DNA from: JBGTLA01 sp041744375
GTDB lineage: Bacteria > Actinomycetota > Acidimicrobiia > Spongiisociales > ZC4RG35
NCBI GenBank assembly: GCA_041744375.1
Contig: JBGTLA010000139.1
Location: 1 to 64,000, forward strand
Reading direction: 5' to 3'
DNA length: 64,000 nucleotides
The position numbers were made by a program, and so were the translations under genes. The notes beneath the pieces were generated by a model, which saw nothing but the letters and a program-made list of their open reading frames with translations, did no database searches and was not told where the DNA came from. Positions 40,249 through 48,931 of the stretch are shown one piece after another (position 1 is the first letter of the stretch; each line of letters opens with the position of its first letter).

Positions 40249-43005
40249 TCAGGAAAGGACTTCGAGGATGTCGGCGCCGTAGCGATCGAGGCGCGACGGC
40301 CCGATCCCCTCGCAACGGGCCAACTCCTCCAAAGTGGCGGGTCGGCGCGCAGCAATCGAGGCGAGATGAGCGTCGTGAGCGATCACAAACGGGGGCACAC
40401 CCTCGCAGGTGGCCCGACGGCGGCGCCACTCCTTGAGGCGATCCAGCACCGACTGGTCGACGGGTGGCGGACCCGGAGCCACCAGGCCCCCGCGGCGGCC
40501 GTTCGACACCACGGTTTCGCCCCATCGCACTCGCATGCGTGAGGCCGCCCCCACGCTGACCAGGGCCGCCTCGGGCTCGATGGCTATCACCCGGGCGGCG
40601 AAACCCTGCCAGGTCATCTCCATGTCGACGGCGGCCTCGATCGTGGATGTCGTCGGGCCCTTGGCTGTTGGGGGAGGCGCAGCGGCGGACATCTGGGAGA
40701 CGAAGGGCGATGTCGCCTCGGCCCGGCCGATGACCGTCACCGATTGGGAGCAACGGGTGATGGCGACGTGGAAGATCCGGCGCTCCTCTTCGATGTCCGT
40801 CGCCAGACGGTGAGGCATGAGGCCGATGGTGGCGTCCCACACCACGACGTGAGGCCACTCGAGGCCTTTGACCCGGTGCACCGTGGAGAGGGTGACACGC
40901 GGCCCCTCGGGAGGGGCCTGACCGAGCACAGACCGTAGCCAGGGCTCGAACGACTCCACCTGGGGGTGGGTGTGAGCGAGGACGATGAGGGCGTCGAGGT
41001 CGTCGGTGTGGCCGCCGGTGGGTCGTGCTCTGGAATTGTCCAGGCGATCGAGAACCGAGCCGAGCCCTACTTCGTCGCGAATGTGGGTGAGCTGGGCGGC
41101 GACCGATTTGCCCTTCGCTGCCACCCGGGCCAGTGCTTCGATGTCGCCTGCCAGGTCCTCCAGACGGGAGCGGGTGCGGGCATCGTCGGAGCCCTGGGCG
41201 AACGACGTCAGCCGCTCGAGAGTCCAACTGCCCCGTCCGAGGGCGGCGCGGACGCCGGGAGGGAGGCTGCGGGGCGGCCGACGCGTGCCTTCGGAGAGGT
41301 CGGTCCCGTCCATGGGGTTGCGGTGGGACACGGCATCGGCCATTCGCAGCCACGCCAGCGCCGCTCGCACCCCCGAACGATTCATCAGGTTGTCATCGAG
41401 GGCCCGGTCGGCGGGGATGCCGGACTCGAGCAGGCTCACCTGCGGCACCAGGAGACCGACGTTGACACGTGTCAGCACGGCAACCGAAGCGGGGCCGGCC
41501 TGTTCGACCAACTCGCCCACGACCCTCACCAACGCCTCACCCATGTCTTCTTGGCCAACCAGGGCCACCTCCAGGCCGCTGTCTGCAGTCGAGGCCGACC
41601 TGGTGTTCTTCGGCACGCGGGTCCGATTGTGATCGAGCAGCTTCGAGGCAGCGTGGACTACGGGAGCGGGGCAGCGGTAGTTCACCTCGAGTTGATGAGT
41701 CACGGCGCCGGGGAAGAACCGGTGGTACTCGACGAGGAACTCCGGGGTGGCGCCGGCGTACCCGTAGATGACCTGGTCGTCGTCGCCCACACCGAACGTG
41801 TCGTAGGCGGGGGCGCTCAGCAACCGCACCATCAGCAGGTGGGCTGAGGTCAGGTCCTGGAATTCGTCGACGAGGAGATGGCGGCAACAGGCCTGCGCCC
41901 AGGCCCGCAATGGCGGATTGGTGAGGAGCGCTTCGAGGGCACCGTAGATCTGCTCGTCGTGATCGATGGCACTCTGGGAGGCCAGGACCTGGCGGTACTC
42001 GTCGAAGAGCTGGGCGAACCCGGGCACGTCGTCTCGTTCCACTTCTACCACTTCGGGGGAGCGAAGGGCAGTGCGGACCTCGGACAACGCCTCGATGTAG
42101 GGGGCGTAGACGTCTTCGTTGGCGCGCGGCTTGAGGGGAGCGAGCCGATCGAGGATGCGGCGTACCTCGATTTCGCCCAGCAACCGGGGGCGATTGCCTC
42201 CGTTGTGGCGTCCCACGATCTCATATCCGAAGGCGTGGATGGTGCGGACATTGATAGGACCGGGTCCGGGCAAACGCCGACGCATCTCCTCGGCAGCACG
42301 CTTGTTGTAGGCCAGGGCGGTGATGCAGTCGGGATTCCAACGCCGGTCGTGGACGAGGTGGCGGAGCCGGTCGGTCAGGACACGTGTCTTGCCCGAACCG
42401 GCCGGGGCGATGATCCGTGCCGGGCCCCCGGGATGGTTGACGGCCGCCAGCTGGTCGTTAGCCAGCTCCGAGGAGGGCCGGCGGCGACGGTCGGTCTGTA
42501 CGGAGCCCGACCACACACTCTCGACATGGACGATGTCCAGCCCACCGACGTCGTAGGTGCGGGGACCACCGTCGATCCACACGGGTGTGGCGTCCACCTC
42601 GGCATCGGCCTCCGCACAGTCGAGGGCGCCCGCACTCAGGGCGCGTTCGCCATGATGCCACCGAATATGACCGTCCCTCCCGTCGTAGCGGTTGGCCCAC
42701 ACGAGGAAGTGGATCCGCTCCCTCTCGAACTCGAAACTCGGAGTGAGGGTAAAGGGGGCGGCATCGGTCGACTCCGCCGCCTTGAGATCGGCGAATGGCA
42801 CGGCCAGTACGACAATGGACGGGGTGCGGGATCGCCACCATGTGTCCAGCGTGCCCAGCACCGCGGCGGGTGCGGCGAGGGCAGCGGCGTCGACGGTGAG
42901 AACGGGCCAGTCGTTCGCCTCGTCGGGGATGACGCCGTCCGGCGAGACAACCAGGCCGCGTCCCAGCTCGGGAGGACCAGGAAACGATGACATCGCAATG
43001 GGCAC
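40249..43005 (-). CDS. UvrD2-like superfamily 1 DNA helicase with HRDC domain and N-terminal extension
   Basis: A 918-residue 3'-5' helicase. Walker A is PAGSGKT at 201-207, followed by NKRAAEEM (Ia), LVDEFQD (II), GDDDQVIYGYAGA (III), NYRC (IV), STVHRVKGLEW (V) and EERRIFHVAITRC (VI). The C-terminal 70 residues (PPFVIAHDAHLASIAA through GIGPSRLDRYG) form an HRDC domain, as in mycobacterial UvrD2. About 190 residues before the helicase core have no recognised domain; UvrD2 lacks them, and the tetracysteine motif of UvrD2 is not seen. The role is probably DNA repair. GTG at 43005 is used because TATCCT ends seven bases upstream; ATG at 42993 is an alternative. Confidence 0.9.
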   Translation of the reverse strand: MPIAMSSFPGPPELGRGLVVSPDGVIPDEANDWPVLTVDAAALAAPAAVLGTLDTWWRSRTPSIVVLAVPFADLKAAESTDAAPFTLTPSFEFERERIHFLVWANRYDGRDGHIRWHHGERALSAGALDCAEADAEVDATPVWIDGGPRTYDVGGLDIVHVESVWSGSVQTDRRRRPSSELANDQLAAVNHPGGPARIIAPAGSGKTRVLTDRLRHLVHDRRWNPDCITALAYNKRAAEEMRRRLPGPGPINVRTIHAFGYEIVGRHNGGNRPRLLGEIEVRRILDRLAPLKPRANEDVYAPYIEALSEVRTALRSPEVVEVERDDVPGFAQLFDEYRQVLASQSAIDHDEQIYGALEALLTNPPLRAWAQACCRHLLVDEFQDLTSAHLLMVRLLSAPAYDTFGVGDDDQVIYGYAGATPEFLVEYHRFFPGAVTHQLEVNYRCPAPVVHAASKLLDHNRTRVPKNTRSASTADSGLEVALVGQEDMGEALVRVVGELVEQAGPASVAVLTRVNVGLLVPQVSLLESGIPADRALDDNLMNRSGVRAALAWLRMADAVSHRNPMDGTDLSEGTRRPPRSLPPGVRAALGRGSWTLERLTSFAQGSDDARTRSRLEDLAGDIEALARVAAKGKSVAAQLTHIRDEVGLGSVLDRLDNSRARPTGGHTDDLDALIVLAHTHPQVESFEPWLRSVLGQAPPEGPRVTLSTVHRVKGLEWPHVVVWDATIGLMPHRLATDIEEERRIFHVAITRCSQSVTVIGRAEATSPFVSQMSAAAPPPTAKGPTTSTIEAAVDMEMTWQGFAARVIAIEPEAALVSVGAASRMRVRWGETVVSNGRRGGLVAPGPPPVDQSVLDRLKEWRRRRATCEGVPPFVIAHDAHLASIAARRPATLEELARCEGIGPSRLDRYGADILEVLS

Positions 43006-43012
43006 CCGGCCG

Positions 43013-43018
43013 AGGATA
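43013..43018 (-). promoter_or_regulatory. TATCCT -10-like box, leaderless helicase start
   Basis: On the minus strand TATCCT ends seven bases before the GTG at 43005, which supports that start. Confidence 0.45.
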
Positions 43019-43111
43019 CGGGCGCAGTGTGACAGTTGATACCCGTCGTTGAGATCACCGGGAACCTTCTGGCGCCAGAAGTCGTCCTACTCGCACAAGG
43101 AGGAAGGAACA

Positions 43112-43363
43112 TTGGAACAGATCGCATTCGCCCGCATCCCACTCCATGCCCGGCGCAGCGCCGTTTCCCGACACGACGCCTCGCCGCACCTGCTCGACAT
43201 CCTGGCCCACGATCCCGATCCCGATGTTCGCCTGGCGGTGGCCCGCCATCCCTCCACTCCGGTTACGTCGCTGCAACGGCTAGCCTCCGACGCCGTGGGT
43301 CGCGTTTCCTCCCTGGCCCTGATCCGAGTGGCCGCCGAGCGGGCGGTGGCGGAGGCCGGCTGA
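43112..43363 (+). CDS. Small LRV/HEAT-like repeat protein
   Basis: An 83-residue protein resembling leucine-rich-repeat-variant proteins: repeats such as LLDILAHDPDPDVRLAVARHPSTPVTSLQRLA contain the alternating helix pattern (split here in prose by function: a DPDxxVRxAVAxHPxTP repeat). The start is TTG at 43112, fixed by a very strong AAGGAGGAAGG site (43097-43107). Function is unknown; it may be a protein-binding module. It lies between the divergent helicase and the paa operon. Confidence 0.75.
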   Translation: MEQIAFARIPLHARRSAVSRHDASPHLLDILAHDPDPDVRLAVARHPSTPVTSLQRLASDAVGRVSSLALIRVAAERAVAEAG

Positions 43364-43364
43364 A

Positions 43365-43392
43365 TTTACAAACGAACGTTCGTTTGTATATG
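43365..43392 (+). promoter_or_regulatory. Promoter of the paa operon
   Basis: TTTACA (43365-43370) and TATATG (43387-43392) are spaced by 16 bases. Both overlap the 22-bp palindrome, so a bound repressor would block RNA polymerase. The leader to the paaA start is about 25 bases. Confidence 0.6.
43367..43388. promoter_or_regulatory. Perfect 22-bp operator palindrome upstream of paaA
   Basis: TACAAACGAAC followed by its exact reverse complement GTTCGTTTGTA, with no central gap. The size and symmetry fit a TetR-family operator, and a TetR gene ends the same operon. It sits between the -35 and -10 boxes, so control by repression, relieved by an aromatic or CoA ligand, is the simplest reading. 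Confidence 0.75.
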
Positions 43393-43422
43393 CTGTGAAG
43401 GACACCGACGGAGGAGGGCCCG

Positions 43423-44382
43423 TTGACACAGCCACCTTCGATCGACACTGCGATCGATCAGGAGGCCCGCTTTCAGGCCATCGTGGATGGCGAGGAGAAG
43501 ATCGAGCCCAGCGACTGGATGCCGGACGGCTACCGCAAGACCCTGATCCGCCAGATCGCCCAACACGCCCACTCCGAGGTGATAGGGATGCAGCCTGAGG
43601 CCAATTGGATCTCTCGTGCTCCCACCCTGCGCCGCAAGGCCATTCTCATGGCCAAGGTCCAAGACGAAGCAGGGCACGGCCTCTATCTGTACTCGGCTGC
43701 CGAGACCTTGGGCATCACCCGACACGAGATGGTGGATCTTCTCCACAAGGGCAGGCACAAGTACTCGTCCATCTTCAACTACCCCACGCTGTCGTGGGCC
43801 GACATGGGTGCCATTGGATGGCTGGTCGACGGGGCCGCCATCACCAACCAGGTGATGCTCACCCGCTGCTCCTACGGGCCGTATGCGCGGGCCATGGTGC
43901 GGATTTGCAGGGAGGAGTCCTTCCACCAGCGACAGGGGTACGAGATCCTGCTCGCCCTCTGCAGTGGCACCTCCGAGCAACGGGCCATGGCCCAAGATGC
44001 CCTCGACCGATGGTGGTGGCCGTCACTGATGATGTTCGGGCCCAACGACGCCGAATCGACGCACTCGGCCCAGTCGATGGCGTGGAAGATCAAACGGGTC
44101 TCCAACGACGATCTGCGTCAGCAGTTCGTCGACATGACGGTTCCCCAAGCCGACTTTTTGGGTTTGACCATCCCCGACCCGAACCTCCGTTGGAATCCCG
44201 AACGTGACCATTACGACTTCGGTGAGATCGCCTGGGACGAGTTCTGGTCCGTCGTCAAGGGCGACGGACCACTCAACCGGGAGCGACTCGAGCACAAGGT
44301 GCATGCCTGGGAAGGCAACTCCTGGGTGCGCGAGGCGGCAATTGCCCACGACGCCAAGAAGCGCAAAGGGGTGGCGGCTTGA
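43423..44382 (+). CDS. paaA: Phenylacetyl-CoA 1,2-epoxidase catalytic subunit PaaA
   Basis: A 319-residue di-iron oxygenase subunit that epoxidises the ring of phenylacetyl-CoA. The iron-binding pattern is two ExxH motifs: KVQDEAGHG near residue 87 and CREESFHQR near residue 166. ARAPTLRRKA-type segments and the WWWPSLMMFGP tract are typical. TTG at 43423 is the start, with GGAGGAG seven bases upstream. It overlaps paaB. Confidence 0.97.
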   Translation: MTQPPSIDTAIDQEARFQAIVDGEEKIEPSDWMPDGYRKTLIRQIAQHAHSEVIGMQPEANWISRAPTLRRKAILMAKVQDEAGHGLYLYSAAETLGITRHEMVDLLHKGRHKYSSIFNYPTLSWADMGAIGWLVDGAAITNQVMLTRCSYGPYARAMVRICREESFHQRQGYEILLALCSGTSEQRAMAQDALDRWWWPSLMMFGPNDAESTHSAQSMAWKIKRVSNDDLRQQFVDMTVPQADFLGLTIPDPNLRWNPERDHYDFGEIAWDEFWSVVKGDGPLNRERLEHKVHAWEGNSWVREAAIAHDAKKRKGVAA

Positions 44383-44714
44383 GCTACGACGTTCCCCACA
44401 TCGCCGGAGAGGTGTTCGAGACCACCTCGGAAGGTGCGTCGGGTTATCCGATGTGGGAGGTGTTCGTGCGTCAGCGACGGGGCCTCTCCCATGTCCACTC
44501 CGGGTCACTCCACGCCCCCGACGCCGAGTCGGCGCTCCAGGCGGCACGCGATGTCTACACCCGCCGTCAGGAGGGCATCAGCATCTGGGTGGTGCCGTCT
44601 TCGGCGATAAGCGCCTTCGACCCTGAGGCGGCAGCCGACTACTACGACGCGTCGGCCAAGCCCTACCGACACGCCACCCACTACCAGATCCCCGATGAAG
44701 TGGGCCAGATGTGA
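44379..44714 (+). CDS. paaB: Phenylacetyl-CoA epoxidase subunit PaaB
   Basis: A 111-residue PaaB with the conserved WEVFVRQRRGLSHVHSGSLHAPD and ALQAARDVYTRRQEG. PaaB bridges the PaaAC heterodimers in the complex. Start TTG at 44379 overlaps the paaA stop (TTGA). Confidence 0.95.
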   Translation: MSYDVPHIAGEVFETTSEGASGYPMWEVFVRQRRGLSHVHSGSLHAPDAESALQAARDVYTRRQEGISIWVVPSSAISAFDPEAAADYYDASAKPYRHATHYQIPDEVGQM

Positions 44715-45550
44715 ACTCGAAACCAGAAGTCGCAACTCGCGAGCCGGCCGCTGAGGAGATGGTCGTCTCCGGGCCGCCGCAGGGGGCGCCGGAGGTGGAG
44801 ATGGACTCGCACGTGGCCTATGTGCTTCGCTTGGGCGACGACAACCTCGTGCTGGCGCAGCGGATGGGGGAGTGGATCAGCCGCGGCCCCGACCTCGAAG
44901 AAGACATAGCTCTGGGCAACATCGCGCTCGACCACCTTGGCGTGGCTCGATATCTGCTCACCCACGCCGGAGACCTCGAAGGACGGGGCCGCGATGAGGA
45001 CACACTGGCCATGGGTCGCTCCGAGCGCGAGTTCTACAACCTGATCCTGTGCGAACAGCCCAATGTGGATTTCGCTCACACTATGGCCAGGTCGCTCTTT
45101 ATCGACGCATGGCAGGTCCCGCTGTGGGAATCTCTGTCGGCGTCGGGTGACGAGGTCCTGGCCGGGATAGCCCAGAAGGCCGTCAAGGAGGCCCGCTATC
45201 ACCTGCGTCACTCCTCGACGTGGGTGATCCGCCTGGGCGACGGTACCGACGAGAGCCATGCGCGAATGCAAGCTGGAATCGATCGTCTGTGGCGCTTCAC
45301 GGGCGAGCTGTTCATCGAGGACGAGGTCGACGAAGACATGGTGGCCGAGGGCGTGGGAATCGAACCGCCGGCGCTGCGACCGGCCTGGGAGGCGACGGTG
45401 GGACGAGTGTTGAGCGAAGCGAACCTGGAACGCCCCGAGGACGCGTATGTGAGAGTGGGCGGTCGCCGCGGGTATCACGGGGAACACCTCGGGCACCTGT
45501 TGAGCGAGATGCAGTGGATGTCGCGTGCTCACCCTGGAGCGAAGTGGTGA
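44711..45550 (+). CDS. paaC: Phenylacetyl-CoA epoxidase structural subunit PaaC
   Basis: A 279-residue ferritin-like subunit that pairs with PaaA and lacks its own iron centre; NIALDHLGVARYLL and KEARYHLRHSSTWV are the family's helices. An N-terminal tail of about 30 residues is rich in Glu and Pro and not conserved. GTG at 44711 overlaps the paaB stop. Confidence 0.94.
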   Translation: MNSKPEVATREPAAEEMVVSGPPQGAPEVEMDSHVAYVLRLGDDNLVLAQRMGEWISRGPDLEEDIALGNIALDHLGVARYLLTHAGDLEGRGRDEDTLAMGRSEREFYNLILCEQPNVDFAHTMARSLFIDAWQVPLWESLSASGDEVLAGIAQKAVKEARYHLRHSSTWVIRLGDGTDESHARMQAGIDRLWRFTGELFIEDEVDEDMVAEGVGIEPPALRPAWEATVGRVLSEANLERPEDAYVRVGGRRGYHGEHLGHLLSEMQWMSRAHPGAKW

Positions 45551-46026
45551 GCGGCGTCGAGGCACCACCTGACATTCGCAGGGCTGTGGCCGCCGTCGAG
45601 GACCCCGAGCTGCCTTTCATCACGATCGAGGACTTGGGAATCTTGCGGACGGTCGAGTTGGAAGAGGACGGTCGTGTCCTCGTCACCGTCACCCCCACCT
45701 ACTCGGGTTGCCCGGCCACCGAGGTCATTCGCGACTCGATCATCGCCGCTTTGGAGATGGCCGGGGCTCCCGGAGCCCGGGTACGCACGGTGTTCTCGCC
45801 GGCCTGGTCCACCGACGACATCACACCCGCCGGGCGGCACAAGCTGGAGCAGGCCGGGATCGCTCCCCCGCGTGATGTCTCACAGGTGCTCGATCTGCCC
45901 ATCCTCTGTCCCCGCTGCCGGGACGCGGCCACCCACATCGTGTCGGAGTTCGGCTCCACCGCCTGCAAGGCCCTCATGGTGTGCGACACCTGCGGCGAGC
46001 CGTTCGACCACTTCAAGGAGCTTTGA
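45547..46026 (+). CDS. paaD: Phenylacetate degradation protein PaaD (iron-sulfur assembly type)
   Basis: A 159-residue protein: an N-terminal MIP18/DUF59 domain (DPELPFITIEDLG, YSGCPA with the active cysteine) and a C-terminal zinc ribbon with CPRC and CDTC pairs. PaaD helps mature the iron-sulfur cluster of PaaE. GTG at 45547 is set by the GTGA overlap with paaC; further upstream reading lies inside paaC. Confidence 0.93.
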   Translation: MSGVEAPPDIRRAVAAVEDPELPFITIEDLGILRTVELEEDGRVLVTVTPTYSGCPATEVIRDSIIAALEMAGAPGARVRTVFSPAWSTDDITPAGRHKLEQAGIAPPRDVSQVLDLPILCPRCRDAATHIVSEFGSTACKALMVCDTCGEPFDHFKEL

Positions 46027-46029
46027 CCG

Positions 46030-47100
46030 GTGTCAACCGGGGTCGAGTTCCATCCGCTCCGTGTGGCGGAGGTGGAGCCACTCACCGAAGACGCCGTGGC
46101 CCTCACCTTCGATGTGCCGGCCCACCTGGCAGAGGCCTTCCGTTACCTTCCCGGACAGCACGTCACCGTCAAGGCCGACATCGGCGGGCTGGACGTGAGG
46201 AGGAGCTACTCGGTGTGTGCCAACGCCAACCGGGGGACGTTGCGGGTCGGAGTCAAGCGACTCGAGGGGGGCGCCTTCTCCACTTGGGCGACGACTCGGC
46301 TCGAACCGGGAACGATGCTCGAAGTCATGCCGCCCATTGGGGAGTTTACGATCAGTCCGCGGGCCGATGCCGCCAACCACTACGCCGCAGTGGTGGCAGG
46401 ATCGGGCATCACCCCCGTTCTGTCGCTCGTGTCGACCACTTTGGAGGCTGAGTCGCGTTCGCGCTGGACGGTCGTGTTCGGAAACCGGGCCGCCTCGTCC
46501 ATCATGTTTCTCGACGAGTTGGAAGGTCTCAAGGACCGCTATCCCGACCGGCTCCAGCTCATCCACGTTCTCAGTCGCGAGCTACCCGACCTCGACCTGT
46601 TCGGGGGCCGCATCGACGAATCCAAGCTCGACGACCTTTTCGAAACTCTGGTCGATCCCGGCTCGGTCGACGATTGGTTCCTGTGCGGGCCCTTCGAGAT
46701 GGTCACCGCCGCCCGCTCGGTGATCGAAGGCCGCGGCGCCGATCCCGCCTCCGTTCACGATGAGCTGTTCTTCGCCGGTTTGCTCGACACCTCCGTTTTG
46801 CCCCCGCCCAATGAGATCGAAGGGTCGGTGGAGCTCAGGGTGACCGTCGACGGGCGCACCACGGACACATTCATGGAGCCCGAGATGACGATCCTCGACG
46901 CCGCCATCCGGGTGCGGCGCGAACTTCCCTTCTCCTGCAAGGGCGGCATGTGCGCCAGTTGCAAGGCACGATTGGTTGAGGGTGAGGTGCGCATGGATCG
47001 CAACTACGCCTTGGTCGATTCCGAGGTGGCCGCCGGTTACATCCTCACCTGTCAGTCCCACCCGCTGGGAGACAGCGTCTCGGTGGATTACGACGTATGA
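46030..47100 (+). CDS. paaE: Phenylacetyl-CoA epoxidase reductase PaaE
   Basis: A 356-residue NADPH reductase: an FAD-binding domain with RRSYSVCA, an NAD(P) domain with VAGSGITPVLSL, and a C-terminal plant-type 2Fe-2S domain (about 265-356) with CKGGMCASCKA and a later LTCQSHP, four cysteines in total. It feeds electrons to PaaA. GTG at 46030 follows paaD by three bases. Confidence 0.95.
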   Translation: MSTGVEFHPLRVAEVEPLTEDAVALTFDVPAHLAEAFRYLPGQHVTVKADIGGLDVRRSYSVCANANRGTLRVGVKRLEGGAFSTWATTRLEPGTMLEVMPPIGEFTISPRADAANHYAAVVAGSGITPVLSLVSTTLEAESRSRWTVVFGNRAASSIMFLDELEGLKDRYPDRLQLIHVLSRELPDLDLFGGRIDESKLDDLFETLVDPGSVDDWFLCGPFEMVTAARSVIEGRGADPASVHDELFFAGLLDTSVLPPPNEIEGSVELRVTVDGRTTDTFMEPEMTILDAAIRVRRELPFSCKGGMCASCKARLVEGEVRMDRNYALVDSEVAAGYILTCQSHPLGDSVSVDYDV

Positions 47101-47131
47101 GCGTGTTCGCACCGAGAATGGTTGGGGACCG

Positions 47132-47698
47132 GTGACCACCACTCGTCACTCCCGCGCCGACGTGGTGGCGGCTGCCGGACGGTTGTTCGCTGAACGCGGT
47201 TATCACGGCACCTCCATGCGCGACCTGGGAGGCGAACTGGGGCTGTTGGGATCGTCCCTCTACTCGCACGTCACCTCCAAAGAGGACCTGCTGGTGGCGG
47301 TGGTCGAGCGGGGAGCAGAGCTGTTCGATGCCTCTGCCCGTGCCGCCGAGGACGTCGGGACCAGTGGAGCCGAACGATTGCGGGCGCTCATCTCGGGACA
47401 CGTCGGGGTGGTCGTTGCCCACCTCGACGAGGTCCGCACGTTCCTCAACGAAGCCCGCTTCCTCGACATCGTGCATCGCAGTCGCATCGTTGCTGCTCGC
47501 GATGCCTACGAGGCCGAGTTTCGCCGGGCGATCGGCGACGGCCTCGCCGACGGCTCACTCGACTGGCCCATCGACCCGAAGATGGGAGCGATCTTGGTGC
47601 TGTCGATTCTCAACGCCATCGAACGGTGGTACGACCCCGATGGCCCGCTCGATCCTGCCGCCCTCGTTCAGCGAATCTGGGGGTTCGTGGCAGGTTGA
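47132..47698 (+). CDS. TetR-family regulator, probable PaaR-type
   Basis: A 188-residue TetR protein. The N-terminal helix-turn-helix (RADVVAAAGRLFAERGYHGTSMRDLGGELG, with YSHVTSKEDLL after it) occupies residues 5-50, and the helical ligand domain is the rest. It is the last gene of the paa operon and the only regulator near the 22-bp palindrome upstream of paaA, so autoregulated repression is inferred. GTG at 47132 is the start; the reading frame upstream is part of paaE. Confidence 0.9.
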   Translation: MTTTRHSRADVVAAAGRLFAERGYHGTSMRDLGGELGLLGSSLYSHVTSKEDLLVAVVERGAELFDASARAAEDVGTSGAERLRALISGHVGVVVAHLDEVRTFLNEARFLDIVHRSRIVAARDAYEAEFRRAIGDGLADGSLDWPIDPKMGAILVLSILNAIERWYDPDGPLDPAALVQRIWGFVAG

Positions 47699-47725
47699 CC
47701 CCGCCGAGGTGCCAAGCTGTGCCCG

Positions 47726-48910
47726 GTGCGAGCCGTTGTGCTGTCGATGGTGGTGGCCCTGACCGTCGCTTCCTGCTCCGGCGAGGAGGCCGCAGTCGAA
47801 ACGGGTGAGGGAAGGCTGGTCGTCACGGGAGCCGACGGTGCGGTAGCCCTCGTCGATCCGGTCGATGGTGGGAGCGAGGTGCTGGCCGAAGGCGGCCGGG
47901 TCGAAGCGGTCGTTCAACCCACCGCCTCTCGCGACGGAACCACCGTGGTGTGGACGGAGGCCGGGCCCGGTGGCCCCGCCGTGGCAGTGCATCAAAACAG
48001 CGAAACCCGCCGGGTCCCGGTCCCGGCGGCACCGTTCTTCTACCTGTTCGCCCCTGGGGGAGATCGGCTGGCAGCCTTGGGCAACGATCCCGACGGCAGC
48101 GGAGTGGCGTTGATCATCGTCGACCTCGCCCGAGGGGTGGGCGACATCGTCGACACCGGCCAGCCCTACTTCATGGACTGGCATCCCGATGGCGACCGGC
48201 TCGTAGCTCACATCGGGGGGGATGTGCTGGCCACCGTCACCGTGGACGGGGGACGCCAGCTCCTCGGGGTGGAGCCAGGTACCTTCCAGGCACCCCAGGT
48301 GACGCCCGCCGGGCGCGTGCTGGCGGTTGTAGGTGCGGGCGGTGTGACGGCGGCGGCGGCGGCCGAGACCCTCACCGCTCAGGTCGGAGGTGGCAGCCTG
48401 GCACTCATCGACGCCGAGGGGGAGTCGTTCGAGCGGTTGGCGACCGCCTCCTCGCTCGTGTCCTTCGAGATGGCGCCCACGGGCGATCGGGTGGCGTACG
48501 TCGACGGTCTCGGAGGGGGCGGGACGGCCTTGGGGCCCCTGCGGGTGGTGGCGTCCGACGGGTCGTCGTCGGAGATGGTGGCCGACGCGGTGGTGGCCTT
48601 CGAGTGGAGCCCGGGGGGAGAACATCTCCTGTTCCTGGCTCTCGACCGCCAGGAGGGACTGGTGCCGCGAGTCTGGGATGGATCGGTGGCTGTCGAGCAT
48701 CCCGGCTTCCTCCCCACTCGGGTCTTCTTGTCCCAATACCTCCCCTTCTGGTTCCAATATGCCCGCTCGGTGACCCAATGGTCACCCGACGGGACCGCGT
48801 TCGCCTATGCGGCGGTGGGCGACGATGGGGTCGGCAGGATCTGGGTCCAACCTCTGGCCGGGGAGCGTCGCGACCTGGGCGAGGGTGAGATGGTGACCTG
48901 GGCACCGTGA
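47726..48910 (+). CDS. Lipoprotein with TolB-like beta-propeller
   Basis: A 394-residue exported lipoprotein. The lipobox is TVASC with Cys17 and the signal peptide is short. The mature protein has repeated blades with D/N-G and PxGDR/PxGxL turns (FAPGGDRLAAL, WHPDGDRLVA, MAPTGDRVAYV, SPGGEHLLFL, SPDGTAFAYA), as in the WD40/TolB-like propeller of PD40 proteins. Ligand unknown. It starts with GTG at 47726, 28 bases after the TetR gene. Confidence 0.8.
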   Translation: MRAVVLSMVVALTVASCSGEEAAVETGEGRLVVTGADGAVALVDPVDGGSEVLAEGGRVEAVVQPTASRDGTTVVWTEAGPGGPAVAVHQNSETRRVPVPAAPFFYLFAPGGDRLAALGNDPDGSGVALIIVDLARGVGDIVDTGQPYFMDWHPDGDRLVAHIGGDVLATVTVDGGRQLLGVEPGTFQAPQVTPAGRVLAVVGAGGVTAAAAAETLTAQVGGGSLALIDAEGESFERLATASSLVSFEMAPTGDRVAYVDGLGGGGTALGPLRVVASDGSSSEMVADAVVAFEWSPGGEHLLFLALDRQEGLVPRVWDGSVAVEHPGFLPTRVFLSQYLPFWFQYARSVTQWSPDGTAFAYAAVGDDGVGRIWVQPLAGERRDLGEGEMVTWAP

Positions 48911-48919
48911 GGAGTGCGT

Positions 48920-48925
48920 TACCGT
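48920..48925 (+). promoter_or_regulatory. TACCGT -10-like box, leaderless kbl start
   Basis: TACCGT ends six bases before the kbl ATG at 48932, supporting that ATG over the in-frame GTG at 48914. Confidence 0.5.
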
Positions 48926-48931
48926 CGGGGT

